From an uncultured Litorilinea sp. (GTDB lineage: Bacteria; Chloroflexota; Anaerolineae; Caldilineales; Caldilineaceae): a stretch of 24,586 bases of DNA. The DNA is taken from the NCBI GenBank assembly GCA_937922105.1, contig CAKZVN010000255.1, positions 1 to 24,586 on the forward strand. Direction: 5' to 3'. Shown here piece by piece: positions 1-7,242 of this stretch; positions within the stretch are counted from its first letter, which is position 1; each line of letters opens with the position of its first letter. The notes under the pieces were generated by a model. It was given only the letters and a program-made list of their open reading frames with translations, did not search any database and was not told where the DNA came from. The position numbers and the translations under genes were made by a program.

Positions 1-262
1 TGCCCGCCACATCTCCCTGGAATAGGCAGACATCGGCCTCCGCCACATGCGGGGCCAAATCTCCCCACACGCCGGGGGTATAGGAGATGACTTTGACCCC
101 CGGCGGCACGGCTTCGCGCGCCACGACGTTAGGCGCAGCCAGCACCACCGCGACATGCTTGGCGAGGACGCGCGCCAGGTGGGTGTAGCGGATGCCCGGC
201 CCAGCCATGCGTGTCCCGACGACGTCATGGCTGATGATGAGCAGGGTGGGGCGACGACTCAT
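1..262 (-). CDS. Glycosyltransferase, GT4-like, N-terminal part (cut by the window edge)
   Basis: An ATG at 262 opens a frame that runs off the left edge, giving 87 visible residues. The N-terminus has a beta strand (TLLIISHDVVG), then a glycine-rich turn and helix (MAGPGIRYTHLARVLAKH), a second strand (VAVVLAAPN) and later VISYTPG and EADVCLFQGD. This is the layout of the N-terminal Rossmann domain of GT-B glycosyltransferases, especially GT4 members that begin with a GPGIR-like acceptor-side loop. The catalytic C-terminal domain lies outside the window, so donor and acceptor cannot be named. The start overlaps the last 38 bases of the upstream Wzt-like gene, which suggests translational coupling within the glycan operon. 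I infer that it adds a sugar to the glycan exported by the neighbouring ABC system. The fold is fairly certain, the specificity unknown. Confidence 0.82.
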   Translation of the reverse strand, partial: MSRRPTLLIISHDVVGTRMAGPGIRYTHLARVLAKHVAVVLAAPNVVAREAVPPGVKVISYTPGVWGDLAPHVAEADVCLFQGDVAG

Positions 263-1601
263 GCGCTCGGCTTTCTGAGGGCAGCTTGGCGGCGGGACCT
301 TTGCCGGCTTGGCGGACGGCTGCGCGGCCTGCCGGAACCGGCGGCTGCCAGCTTCCCTGCAAGTCTACCATCCCGTAGCCCGCCCGCGCCGGACTATAGA
401 CCACGCGTAGCGGGTAGGCACGGTCGTGGTAATCGTAGGTTTCGGTGTCGGCACGGTTATGCACCGCCACGGAGACCGCATATTGCCCTTCCAACAAGGT
501 CAACCGCGGAATGACATAATCAATTGAGCCTTCGTCTGCGTCCAACTCGGTATCAACCCCGGCGAAAAGCGTGTTGGGGCCAAAGAGATGGAAGCCGTTT
601 TCGTGATGGATCGCCATGCCGAAGACCGGCGGTTCCACCGGGCGGTGCCGGCGGTAATAGAGGCGCACGATCAGCGTCTCACCGGTGACGAAACTGCTGC
701 TGGGGGTGCCGTTGGCGTCGCATAGCTCCACGTGAGTGATCTCGATGCTGCGCGAGCCGTGGCGCGCGCCGACCCCCACGCGTGTGGACTCCACCGGCGG
801 GCGACGCTGCGCCGCCTCGGCTTCCTCTTGGGCCGCGACGTAGCGATTGTAGGCCATAATCACGTCGCCTGGTGCGCCCTCGGCAGCAATCAACCCGTCC
901 TGAATCCACACCGCGCGCGAGCAGAGCGATTCCACGGTACGCAGATCGTGGGAGACCAGCAGCAAGGTCTTGCCTTCGCGGCGCAGGCGGTAGATGCTCT
1001 CCATGCAGCGATGCTGGAAGGCCGCGTCGCCCACAGCCAGTACTTCATCCACCAAGAGCAAGTCGGGGTCGGTATGGATGGCGACGGCAAAGCCCAGCCG
1101 CACAAACATGCCCGACGAATAGTGCTTGACCGGGGTGTCAATAAAGTCGCCCAACCCGGCATAGGCGATGATTTCGTCCAGGCGGCGGTCCATGGCTGCG
1201 CGGTCCAAGCCGTAGATGGAGCCGTTGAGGTAGATGTTTTCGCGCCCGGTGAGGTCAGGGTGAAAACCGGCGCCCAACTCCAGCAACGACGAGACGCGCC
1301 CACGCACAATGATGTCGCCACGGGTGGGAGGCAGGATACCGGTGATCAGTTTGAGCAGGGTGCTCTTGCCCGACCCGTTGGGGCCGATGACGCCCACACA
1401 ATCGCCGGGGCGCACGATGAGCGAGACATCGCGCAGGGGCCAAAACTCGTCCGGGTCCACCGCGCGCTTGCGAAAGAAGCGGATGAACAACTCTTGCAAC
1501 GAGCGGCTGCGGTCGGTGCGTTTGGTAAAGCGCCGCGCCACATGATGCAACTCGATCAGCGCCTCACCCGGTTGCGCTGTCGGAGTACGCAGGACCGTCA
1601 C
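225..1601 (-). CDS. wzt: ABC transporter ATP-binding protein of a polysaccharide exporter (Wzt type)
   Basis: This is the cytoplasmic ATPase that powers export of a lipid-linked polysaccharide through the Wzm-like permease encoded just upstream. Numbering from the GTG at 1601 gives 458 residues. The Walker A motif GPNGSGKST lies near 73-81, the signature YSSGM near 161-165, Walker B LLLVDE near 181-186 and the switch His in LLVSHD near 218. The region from about 280 to 420 matches the beta-sandwich Wzt C-terminal domain, which in O-antigen exporters recognises the finished glycan. The GTG start is preferred because GGAGG sits 7 bases upstream, although the frame is open from a TTG at 1652. 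The start is 13 bases after the permease stop, and the 3' end overlaps the next glycosyltransferase by 38 bases. A C-terminal domain implies export of a defined, probably end-modified chain. The family call is secure, the exported sugar unknown. Confidence 0.93.
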   Translation of the reverse strand: MTVLRTPTAQPGEALIELHHVARRFTKRTDRSRSLQELFIRFFRKRAVDPDEFWPLRDVSLIVRPGDCVGVIGPNGSGKSTLLKLITGILPPTRGDIIVRGRVSSLLELGAGFHPDLTGRENIYLNGSIYGLDRAAMDRRLDEIIAYAGLGDFIDTPVKHYSSGMFVRLGFAVAIHTDPDLLLVDEVLAVGDAAFQHRCMESIYRLRREGKTLLLVSHDLRTVESLCSRAVWIQDGLIAAEGAPGDVIMAYNRYVAAQEEAEAAQRRPPVESTRVGVGARHGSRSIEITHVELCDANGTPSSSFVTGETLIVRLYYRRHRPVEPPVFGMAIHHENGFHLFGPNTLFAGVDTELDADEGSIDYVIPRLTLLEGQYAVSVAVHNRADTETYDYHDRAYPLRVVYSPARAGYGMVDLQGSWQPPVPAGRAAVRQAGKGPAAKLPSESRAHESSPHPAHHQP

Positions 1602-1614
1602 GGGGAGTCCTCCA

Positions 1615-2472
1615 TCAGACTTCCTCGCCGAAGCGGTCGGCGTAGCGCGCAAAGAACCAATAGCCGAAACCCAACACCACCAGCGCAGTCAGCGCAGTAC
1701 GGATGAAAAAGTCGGGGTCGGTGCGATAGCCATTGTAGAGCAAGTCGCGATAGACGTTGATCAGTGATGCCATGGGGTTCAGGATGTAGAAGAGCCGGTG
1801 CACGTCCAGGGTGATGCCCCACAAGGGGTAGGAGGCGGGCAACTGGCTGACCGTATAAAAGATGGGGGTGAGGAAGAACCAAGCCAGCATGACGACTTCC
1901 ATCACCATTTGCGTATCCCGATAGAAGACATGCAGCGTGCTGAGAAACAGCCCCATGCCCACGGTGAACGCAGTCTGGATCAGAATGATCACAGGCAACA
2001 GCCAGAGCCACGGGCTGAAGTTGCTGCCAAAGACCACCAGCGCGACAAAGAGCACCAAAAACGCCAAGAGAAAATTCACCAGCTGGGCCAATACCGCGGC
2101 AATGGGCAGGACCTCGCGCGGGAAATAGACTTTCTTGACCAGGTTGCCGTGGGCGACGATGCTGGTCATGCTGCTGGTGACGCTCGCCGAAAAGAAATTC
2201 CAGGGCAGCAGGCCGCAGAGCAGGAAGATGGGAAATTTCTCGATCGGTTGGTTGGGCCACAGCACCCCGAAAATCACGGTGAAGACCAACATCATGGCGA
2301 GCGGGTTGAGCAAGCTCCAAACAAAGCCCAGCACACTGTTCTTATAGCGCGCCTTGACCTCGCTCACCACCAGGTTGCGAATCAGCCATCGGTAGCGCCA
2401 CAGCTCACGCAGTCGTGCGGAGACGGCGGCGAGGCGGCGGGGCTTCGGTTGTGCGGCAGATGCAAGAGCCAC
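1615..2472 (-). CDS. wzm: ABC-2 type polysaccharide export permease (Wzm type)
   Basis: This 285-residue integral membrane protein is the channel half of the Wzm/Wzt-type exporter. After a cytoplasmic N-terminus with the amphipathic stretch ELWRYRWLIRNLVVSEVKARYK, typical of this family, there are about six hydrophobic segments: VWSLLNPLAMMLVFTVIFGV, the FPIFLLCGLLPWNFF segment, LVNFLLAFLVLFVALVVF, WLLPVIILIQTAFTVGMG, VVMLAWFFLTPIFYTV and a last one ending in LGFGYWFFARYADRFGEEV. Length and order fit the ABC-2 family. The start is a GTG at 2472, 25 bases after the upstream hydrolase stop. A GGAG lies rather far (14 bases) upstream, so coupling to the upstream gene is possible. It is co-transcribed with the ATPase (13-base gap). 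It moves a polyprenyl-linked glycan to the outer face of the cytoplasmic membrane. Substrate identity cannot be read from sequence. Confidence 0.93.
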   Translation of the reverse strand: MALASAAQPKPRRLAAVSARLRELWRYRWLIRNLVVSEVKARYKNSVLGFVWSLLNPLAMMLVFTVIFGVLWPNQPIEKFPIFLLCGLLPWNFFSASVTSSMTSIVAHGNLVKKVYFPREVLPIAAVLAQLVNFLLAFLVLFVALVVFGSNFSPWLWLLPVIILIQTAFTVGMGLFLSTLHVFYRDTQMVMEVVMLAWFFLTPIFYTVSQLPASYPLWGITLDVHRLFYILNPMASLINVYRDLLYNGYRTDPDFFIRTALTALVVLGFGYWFFARYADRFGEEV

Positions 2473-2497
2473 GAGTCAGTCGCTTTCTCCAGCCGGG

Positions 2498-4009
2498 TTA
2501 ACGCAGGTTCAGGCTGCCCCGGGTCGTGGGCAAAAAGATCTGCTGCGTGGCAAAACGGATTTGGGTGCTGAGCCGGTTGTTGGCAACGCTCACCTCCGTC
2601 TCGTCGCTGCTGACGACGACGGTCACGTCATGCACGCCCGGTGCCACGTTGGGCCAGACGATGCGTACCACGGCCTTCTCGCCGCATCCTTGCAGGCGCA
2701 CGATCTTGTCGGTGCCGATTTGCGTGCCGCCCTGGTCCGGGTCACCCGCATAGAAGCGCACTACGGCCTGTTGGTTGAGCGCCGAATTGCCGGCATTGGT
2801 GATGGCGGCTTCCAGGGTGAGCGTCACGGTGCCTTGACTGGTGAGCGGTGCCGGCCCCACCAACTGTAGGCGCGTGGGGTAGAAGTCGGTCTGCAGGGGG
2901 ATGGACGCGGCCAACCTGGCGAAGTTAGTCCCCATGCCGGTGCGCGCGTTCATCGGCGGTCGCCGATAGTCGAAGAGATAGCCGTTGTGGGTGTCGGAGT
3001 CTTCGACACTATACCACGAGAAGCGCTGGACCAGGCGGTTGTTGTCGCCGGGGTAGCCGATCTCCGGGTCCTGGGCGGTGAGCAAGAACGAGATGGTCTC
3101 ATTCATAAAGGCGTTGACGCGCGGCTCGCTGAAGTAGTCGGTCTCCGGGCGATAGGGGTCCTCAAAAAAGAGGCCCGCAGGCATCAGCACGCCGAACTCG
3201 GAGAGGAAGACCGGTGTGTTGCGATAGCCGCGGTCCGCCATCCATTGGCGGAACGCGACGACTTGTTGCTTGAAGATGTCCGCGTCAATGTTCTGTTCGA
3301 CGGTGAAACGCAGTCCTTCGGCAATGTTGACCCCGCGCGGCACCTCCGCCCCCCAACATTGGGATTCAGGGAAAACGCTGCAACTGGCTTCGTTCAGGAT
3401 GAAATTGTGGAACGCCCACACGTCCACCGGCATACGCTGTCCGGTCAGTTCGTAATAGCTTTGCAGCACCTTGTCCAGATAGCGCAGGCGGATGGGGGTG
3501 GGTTGCACAATGGAGCCGGCAACGATTTTGGCTGTGGGGTCGCGGTCCTTGATGGCATGATAGAGATCGCGATAGGCCCGCGCATAGACGTGCGGCTCCA
3601 GATCGTCTTGCAACTGCACCCGGTCCGGCTCGTTGCCGATAAACCAATACGCGCCGGGGTGCGCGGCGATCACCTGGTTCAGCTGCGTGGGCGTGGTGGT
3701 CTGGCGGCTGATGAAGATGGAGTAGTTATAGCCGCTGCCCACCTGCTCCAGGCGGATCATGGGAAAATAGGTGACACCAGGCGTCGAGGGCGGGAAGCGC
3801 GTTGCCTGGTAATCCATATACCATCCGATACGTAAGGGGTGGATGGGATAGTTGCGCACCGCACCGTTGACACCCAAGCGGCAGAGCGGCACCGAGCCGC
3901 CGGAGAGCACCGGCAAAAACACGTCATCGGCCGCGACAGGCCGCGCCGGCAGTAGAGCGACCAACCCAATCAGACCTATTATCACCCAGCGTAACCAGAG
4001 CTGTTTCAC
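2498..4009 (-). CDS. Secreted glycoside-hydrolase-like TIM barrel with C-terminal CARDB-like domain
   Basis: The 503-residue product starts at a GTG (4009) with GAGG 8 bases upstream. Residues 1-27 are a signal peptide (short basic start, hydrophobic core, cleavage near VAA). A short LP motif (VFLPVLSGG, about 30-38) follows. The barrel spans about 45-375. It carries a GNEPD motif (Glu127, putative acid/base) at the end of one strand and FLSEFG (Glu271, putative nucleophile) at another, the pattern of clan GH-A retaining hydrolases. Asn126 before Glu127 is typical of that clan. Residues about 380-488 look like a CARDB immunoglobulin-like adhesion domain (TLEAAITNAGNSALNQ..VRFYAGDP). The tail repeats the LP motif (IFLPTTRG). 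It lies directly upstream of the glycan exporter and downstream of a second such hydrolase, so a role in trimming or degrading the exported glycan is likely. Substrate and catalytic activity are unproven. Confidence 0.85.
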   Translation of the reverse strand: MKQLWLRWVIIGLIGLVALLPARPVAADDVFLPVLSGGSVPLCRLGVNGAVRNYPIHPLRIGWYMDYQATRFPPSTPGVTYFPMIRLEQVGSGYNYSIFISRQTTTPTQLNQVIAAHPGAYWFIGNEPDRVQLQDDLEPHVYARAYRDLYHAIKDRDPTAKIVAGSIVQPTPIRLRYLDKVLQSYYELTGQRMPVDVWAFHNFILNEASCSVFPESQCWGAEVPRGVNIAEGLRFTVEQNIDADIFKQQVVAFRQWMADRGYRNTPVFLSEFGVLMPAGLFFEDPYRPETDYFSEPRVNAFMNETISFLLTAQDPEIGYPGDNNRLVQRFSWYSVEDSDTHNGYLFDYRRPPMNARTGMGTNFARLAASIPLQTDFYPTRLQLVGPAPLTSQGTVTLTLEAAITNAGNSALNQQAVVRFYAGDPDQGGTQIGTDKIVRLQGCGEKAVVRIVWPNVAPGVHDVTVVVSSDETEVSVANNRLSTQIRFATQQIFLPTTRGSLNLR

Positions 4010-4064
4010 GTTGCTACCCTCGTTCCACCGTGTTTAATGGTCCGCTCGCCAAATAGCAAAGAAA

Positions 4065-4164
4065 GTCATGCTGTTCGCCGGAGGCGGGCGTTGCGCCCAC
4101 GCAGCGAAGCATCCCCCTCTGGTAGTCTGTTGAGATTCTTCGTCGCTGTGCTCCTCAGAATGAC
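4065..4164. repeat. Palindromic intergenic repeat (MITE-like or REP-like)
   Basis: The non-coding gap between the two hydrolase genes holds an imperfect large dyad. The left end reads GTCATGCTG and continues to GCAGCGAAGCATC. The right end, read on the other strand, is GTCATTCTGAGGAG and continues to CAGCGACGAAGAATC, so the two halves are diverged inverted copies of one unit. An inner GGGCGTTGCGCCC palindrome adds a stem on the left side. Sequences of the type GTCATTCTGAGC..GAAGAATC are, from general knowledge, abundant intergenic repeats in many bacterial genomes, Chloroflexota included. Only one copy is in this window. No clear target-site duplication was seen. It may also act as a transcription barrier after the 4187-5743 gene, whose stop is 23 bases away. 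Confidence 0.6.
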
Positions 4165-4186
4165 AGCTACTTAGCGATCAAACCAT

Positions 4187-5743
4187 TTAGTTGATCAAGA
4201 TAAAGAGCGGACTCCCGCCGACCTGGATGGTGACGTGACCGTCCGCATCACCGTCATCACTGTCGAGGACGGTGGCAATTTGCGTGCCGTTGACGTTGAG
4301 AACCGTTGCGCGCGCGCCGGGCACACGCAACGGTTTGGTGGTTGTCCCGAAATCATCCACCGGGTTGAGCCAGGCGATGTGAAAGATTTGGCCCGTTTGC
4401 CGGTTGCGGAACCGATACCCTTCCAAGTCGGTGGGAGAGTCGTGGGGACTGGTTACACCCAGATACTCGGCGGCTCCGGCGCGGCTGATGAAATGGCGAT
4501 AGACGCGCAACACCGGGCGCGCGGTCACCTCCGGCGCTTTGCTGTACAGGCCCGAATCGTGAGGATAGAGCGGGCGGGGGTCGTTGAGCATCCACCAGAT
4601 GATGACCTTGGCGTCCAGGGCGCGGGACTGGGTCAATAGCTGGACCATCTTGCGCGCCTGCAATTCGTCGTTGCTGGGCGCAAATTCGTCATCGCTTTCC
4701 CGGTGCCACCCGATTTCGGTGATCATGAGCGGCTTGGTGAGCTGATGCGCCTGGAGCTTCGCGTTCAGGGTGGCGTTCTTTTCGATCAGCCCCGACGATT
4801 GGCGTGCGGCGTGGGTACGACAGACATTGGGGAAGGGGTAGCAGTGGAAATTCATGTAGTCGAAATAGGGACCGCCGCCCGCCGCCAACACATCGTCCAA
4901 GAAGGACTCGACAAAGCCGCCGCCGTGGCTGGTGAAAAGGTCATAGGCCAACCCACCCAAGACGATCTGGGCCGCCGGGTTGGCGGCTTTCACCGCAGGA
5001 TAGACCTTCTTGAGCATCTCGGCATAACGCACGGGGCCGGGAGTCTCCCCTGTGCGCGCATCGCCCCAGGAGAAGCGCCGGTCCGGCTCGTTATACAGCT
5101 CGAAATGGGTGACTACCATCCCGTTGGTCCCGTTACCGCCATAGCGCGTCGCCAGGGCTGCCATAAACTCGGCAAAGGCATCCAGTTTATCTTCGCGAAT
5201 GATCTCGAGACCGGGATATTGCCTGGCCCACTGAGGGGTGCGCTCGACGATGGCGAGGATGTTCATGCAGGAATCGCGCGCCGCAGCAAAGGCCTGGTCT
5301 ACTGTGCCCCAGCGATAGCTGCGCGGCGAGCGCTCCTCCGGCTCTACCTGATTCCAGTTGACGATTACCCGCAGCCAGGAGGAGTAACTGGTGTGGATGG
5401 CTGTGAAATAGGGCGAAGTAACCCCGGAGTTGCCGTAGATCTGCGTGCCGATGGGCATGGTGGCAGGGCGAAGGCCGCGGCATTGGTTGTTGTTGACGAG
5501 CGGTAAGTGTGCTTTCGCCGAAATTTCCGACCCGGTGACCTGGTCAACGCGCATCAAGCTGGGGAGCAGCAGCGACGTTGTCGTAGACGGCGTCTCCTCT
5601 TGGGCGGCAAGTGGGGTGACAATCGGCGCTGCCGCAACCGGCGATATCGGTGTCAAGAGGAGCGCCACCATTCCTAGCACCTGGAGCGCGCGACTTACCC
5701 AACGGCTGCGCTGCGTCCTTAGAAGAAGATAATAATAACACAT
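4187..5743 (-). CDS. Secreted glycoside-hydrolase-like protein (GH-A clan, GH39/GH5-like)
   Basis: The 518-residue product starts at an ATG with AGGA 7 bases upstream. The N-terminus is odd (MCYYYLLLRT, from an AT-rich stretch), then comes a basic region and hydrophobic core (about 20-39), consistent with a signal peptide cleaved near PVAAA. A Ser/Thr-rich linker carries the LP motif (AHLPLVNNN, about 78-86). The barrel runs from about 95 to 425. It shows LYNEPD (Glu219, putative acid/base) and MITEIGWH (Glu343, putative nucleophile), plus FHCYPFP in between, as in beta-xylosidase-like GH39 relatives. A C-terminal beta domain (about 435-518) follows the barrel, as in many GH39 enzymes. Strand spacing and the NEP motif match the neighbouring hydrolase, but the two proteins are otherwise strongly diverged, so recent duplication is unlikely. 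It probably acts outside the cell on the glycan made by this cluster. Substrate is unknown. Confidence 0.86.
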   Translation of the reverse strand: MCYYYLLLRTQRSRWVSRALQVLGMVALLLTPISPVAAAPIVTPLAAQEETPSTTTSLLLPSLMRVDQVTGSEISAKAHLPLVNNNQCRGLRPATMPIGTQIYGNSGVTSPYFTAIHTSYSSWLRVIVNWNQVEPEERSPRSYRWGTVDQAFAAARDSCMNILAIVERTPQWARQYPGLEIIREDKLDAFAEFMAALATRYGGNGTNGMVVTHFELYNEPDRRFSWGDARTGETPGPVRYAEMLKKVYPAVKAANPAAQIVLGGLAYDLFTSHGGGFVESFLDDVLAAGGGPYFDYMNFHCYPFPNVCRTHAARQSSGLIEKNATLNAKLQAHQLTKPLMITEIGWHRESDDEFAPSNDELQARKMVQLLTQSRALDAKVIIWWMLNDPRPLYPHDSGLYSKAPEVTARPVLRVYRHFISRAGAAEYLGVTSPHDSPTDLEGYRFRNRQTGQIFHIAWLNPVDDFGTTTKPLRVPGARATVLNVNGTQIATVLDSDDGDADGHVTIQVGGSPLFILIN

Positions 5744-5794
5744 GAATCAATCCTGTCCTCTCCTCACCCGTTGTACGCAATCCGGCTGATTTGC

Positions 5795-5823
5795 CGTCCT
5801 GGAACCTCACAGCTTCCAGGACG
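5795..5823. other. Perfect 10-bp hairpin in the intergenic gap
   Basis: CGTCCTGGAA at 5795-5804 pairs perfectly with TTCCAGGACG at 5814-5823 around a 9-base loop. It lies 52 bases upstream of the hydrolase start at 5743 and 110 bases downstream of the propeller stop. No T-run follows on either strand, so a classical intrinsic terminator is not supported. A second, 8-bp hairpin with one wobble pair occupies 5872-5891. These may be mRNA-stabilising or processing structures between two operon genes. Confidence 0.45.
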
Positions 5824-5912
5824 ATGAAGCCGCCGTCGCGTCCTATGGGCTTCCTGGTTGCGTGTAGCGAGTGCTCTCTGGCGAGAGGGCATCCTGCCGC
5901 CGGTGCTCGCTC

Positions 5913-5931
5913 CCAGCGCAGTTTGCGCCGG
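5913..5931 (-). terminator. Hairpin just after the propeller gene (terminator-like, no T-run)
   Basis: Starting 3 bases after the TGA at 5934-5936 on the minus strand, CCGGCGCA and TGCGCTGG form an 8-bp stem (one G-T wobble) with a 3-base loop. There is no following T-run, so it could be a weak terminator or a 3'-end stabilising structure. The next gene starts 170 bases further on. Confidence 0.4.
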
Positions 5932-5933
5932 TC

Positions 5934-7175
5934 TCACCGGAACAGCAATGGCCAATGCGAGACAAAAATGTAGGGCGCTTTCAACTCGATCAGTCGGTCG
6001 CGGCCCATATCGGCAATCCACAGTGTGCCGTCACCGGCGCGGGCAATGCCCCACGGACGGCTCGGCGCCGGTCCCAGGGGAACCCCGATGCGCCCGCGCA
6101 AAGTCCCGCCGTCCAAGCGCAAGCGCCCTGCCTTGCCGGTGGCGCTTTCCGTCAACCAGAGCTGGCGCTCGTCGCCTACGTCAAAAAGAATCAAGGAGGC
6201 CGGTTTGCTGGCGGGGGAGGGAGTGCCGTACCACACCCACACACTGACCGTGGTGGGGGTGTAGCGCCCGACGCGCCCGCCACCAAAGACGGTGACCCAC
6301 ACGCCGCCCGACGGGTCCAACGCCAGACCGGTGGGCAAAGGTTCGCCGGTGGGAATGCGCAAAAAACGCTCGGTGACCGTGTTGGAATTGCCGACCGCAT
6401 TGGCGTCGGGCAGCGTGAACCAGATGTTGCGCTCGTTTTGATAGCGCAAGGTGATGCCACGCTGCGCGCCTGCCATTTCGTCGCTATAGAGAATCTCGGT
6501 AAAACTCTCGGTGAGCGGGTCAAAGCGCACCAAGCGTCCGTTGCCCGCCACAATCCAAACGTCACCGTTGGGCGCGAGGTCTAGCCCGGCGGGCCGGCTG
6601 TCCGGCGTGGGCAAGGTGTAGAAGGTGACCTCGCGCGTGGTGGCATTCATGCGTCCCAGCGCGTTGGCCCGCAATAAGGTGAACCAGACCGTGTTGTTGC
6701 GAAAAACGATGTCATACGGCTCGCTGCCTTGGTCAAAGCCGTAGAATTCCAACCAATAACGCACCCCGCCGGAGTCGGGGTCGGCGATTTTTGTGAGCAG
6801 ACCGATGCCGTCTCCCCAACTGGACGTGAACCAGACGCGACCTGGACTCTGGACTGCCAGATGGCGCGGCCCGTCCACTACCGGGTAGTGAATGCCGAAG
6901 CCGTCCTTGATGGCGGTGAACTGACTGACGGTAACCTCGGCGGGTTCGACCGTTTGGCCAGTTGCAGCGCTCACGATGACCGCCGCGGGCGCAAACTCGG
7001 CGATCTCGACGACGATCTGCGTTTCATCCTGGGCATAGAGCGGGCGCGCCGGTCCGGGCCATAGCCCGCTCCCCCATAGTAGCAGCAAGCCCAAAATCAG
7101 TGCGCCGCGCCGTAGCCCTCGCCTGGTCATGCGGTCGGCGACAGAGTTCCTGAGAGGAAGTGTTGCCCATCGCAT
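5934..7175 (-). CDS. Secreted seven-bladed beta-propeller, Vgb (streptogramin lyase)-like
   Basis: The 413-residue product starts at an ATG (7175) with AGGA 6 bases upstream. The frame is open to a TTG at 7199, but that has no such site. A basic N-terminus and a hydrophobic core (about 25-40) ending near LYAQD indicate export. Seven regularly spaced blade motifs are visible: VWFTSSWGDGIG (114), VWFTLLRANALGR (163), VWIVAGNGRLVR (206), IWFTLPDANAVG (251), VWVTVFGGGRVGR (292), LWLTESATGKAGR (339) and LWIADMGRDRLIE (385). Seven blades is the number in virginiamycin B lyase. The Glu of the WFTE repeat, common in that family, is kept only in the sixth blade, so lyase activity and antibiotic resistance are not supported. 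The tail FVSHWPLLFR resembles the LP motif of the neighbouring hydrolases. A sugar-binding or surface role beside the hydrolases is plausible. Confidence 0.85.
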   Translation of the reverse strand: MRWATLPLRNSVADRMTRRGLRRGALILGLLLLWGSGLWPGPARPLYAQDETQIVVEIAEFAPAAVIVSAATGQTVEPAEVTVSQFTAIKDGFGIHYPVVDGPRHLAVQSPGRVWFTSSWGDGIGLLTKIADPDSGGVRYWLEFYGFDQGSEPYDIVFRNNTVWFTLLRANALGRMNATTREVTFYTLPTPDSRPAGLDLAPNGDVWIVAGNGRLVRFDPLTESFTEILYSDEMAGAQRGITLRYQNERNIWFTLPDANAVGNSNTVTERFLRIPTGEPLPTGLALDPSGGVWVTVFGGGRVGRYTPTTVSVWVWYGTPSPASKPASLILFDVGDERQLWLTESATGKAGRLRLDGGTLRGRIGVPLGPAPSRPWGIARAGDGTLWIADMGRDRLIELKAPYIFVSHWPLLFR

Positions 7176-7242
7176 CTTGGTTCCTTTCCCCGACCGCAAC
7201 GCGGCCGGCCTTCCACGTGATGATTGGTAGAACTGTGCTAAG

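Noticed and set aside
1602..1652. Wzt start at TTG 1652
   Set aside because: It would extend into the permease gene, has no ribosome-binding site, and the added residues match nothing. GTG 1601 has GGAGG at 7 bases.
732..1706. Long plus-strand frame opposite the Wzt-like gene, and similar long antisense frames elsewhere (for example 2987-3835, 4703-5506, 5871-6584, 19217-19942)
   Set aside because: They are antisense to genes with clear family motifs. Their translations are rich in Gln, His, Arg and Gly, as expected of reverse frames in GC-rich coding DNA.
5934..7175. Streptogramin (virginiamycin B) resistance gene
   Set aside because: Only the propeller repeat is shared. Most repeat glutamates are missing, and the protein is exported, whereas known lyases act in the cytoplasm.
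7176..7199. Propeller gene start at TTG 7199
   Set aside because: ATG 7175 has AGGA at 6 bases; the extra eight residues would not be needed for the signal peptide.
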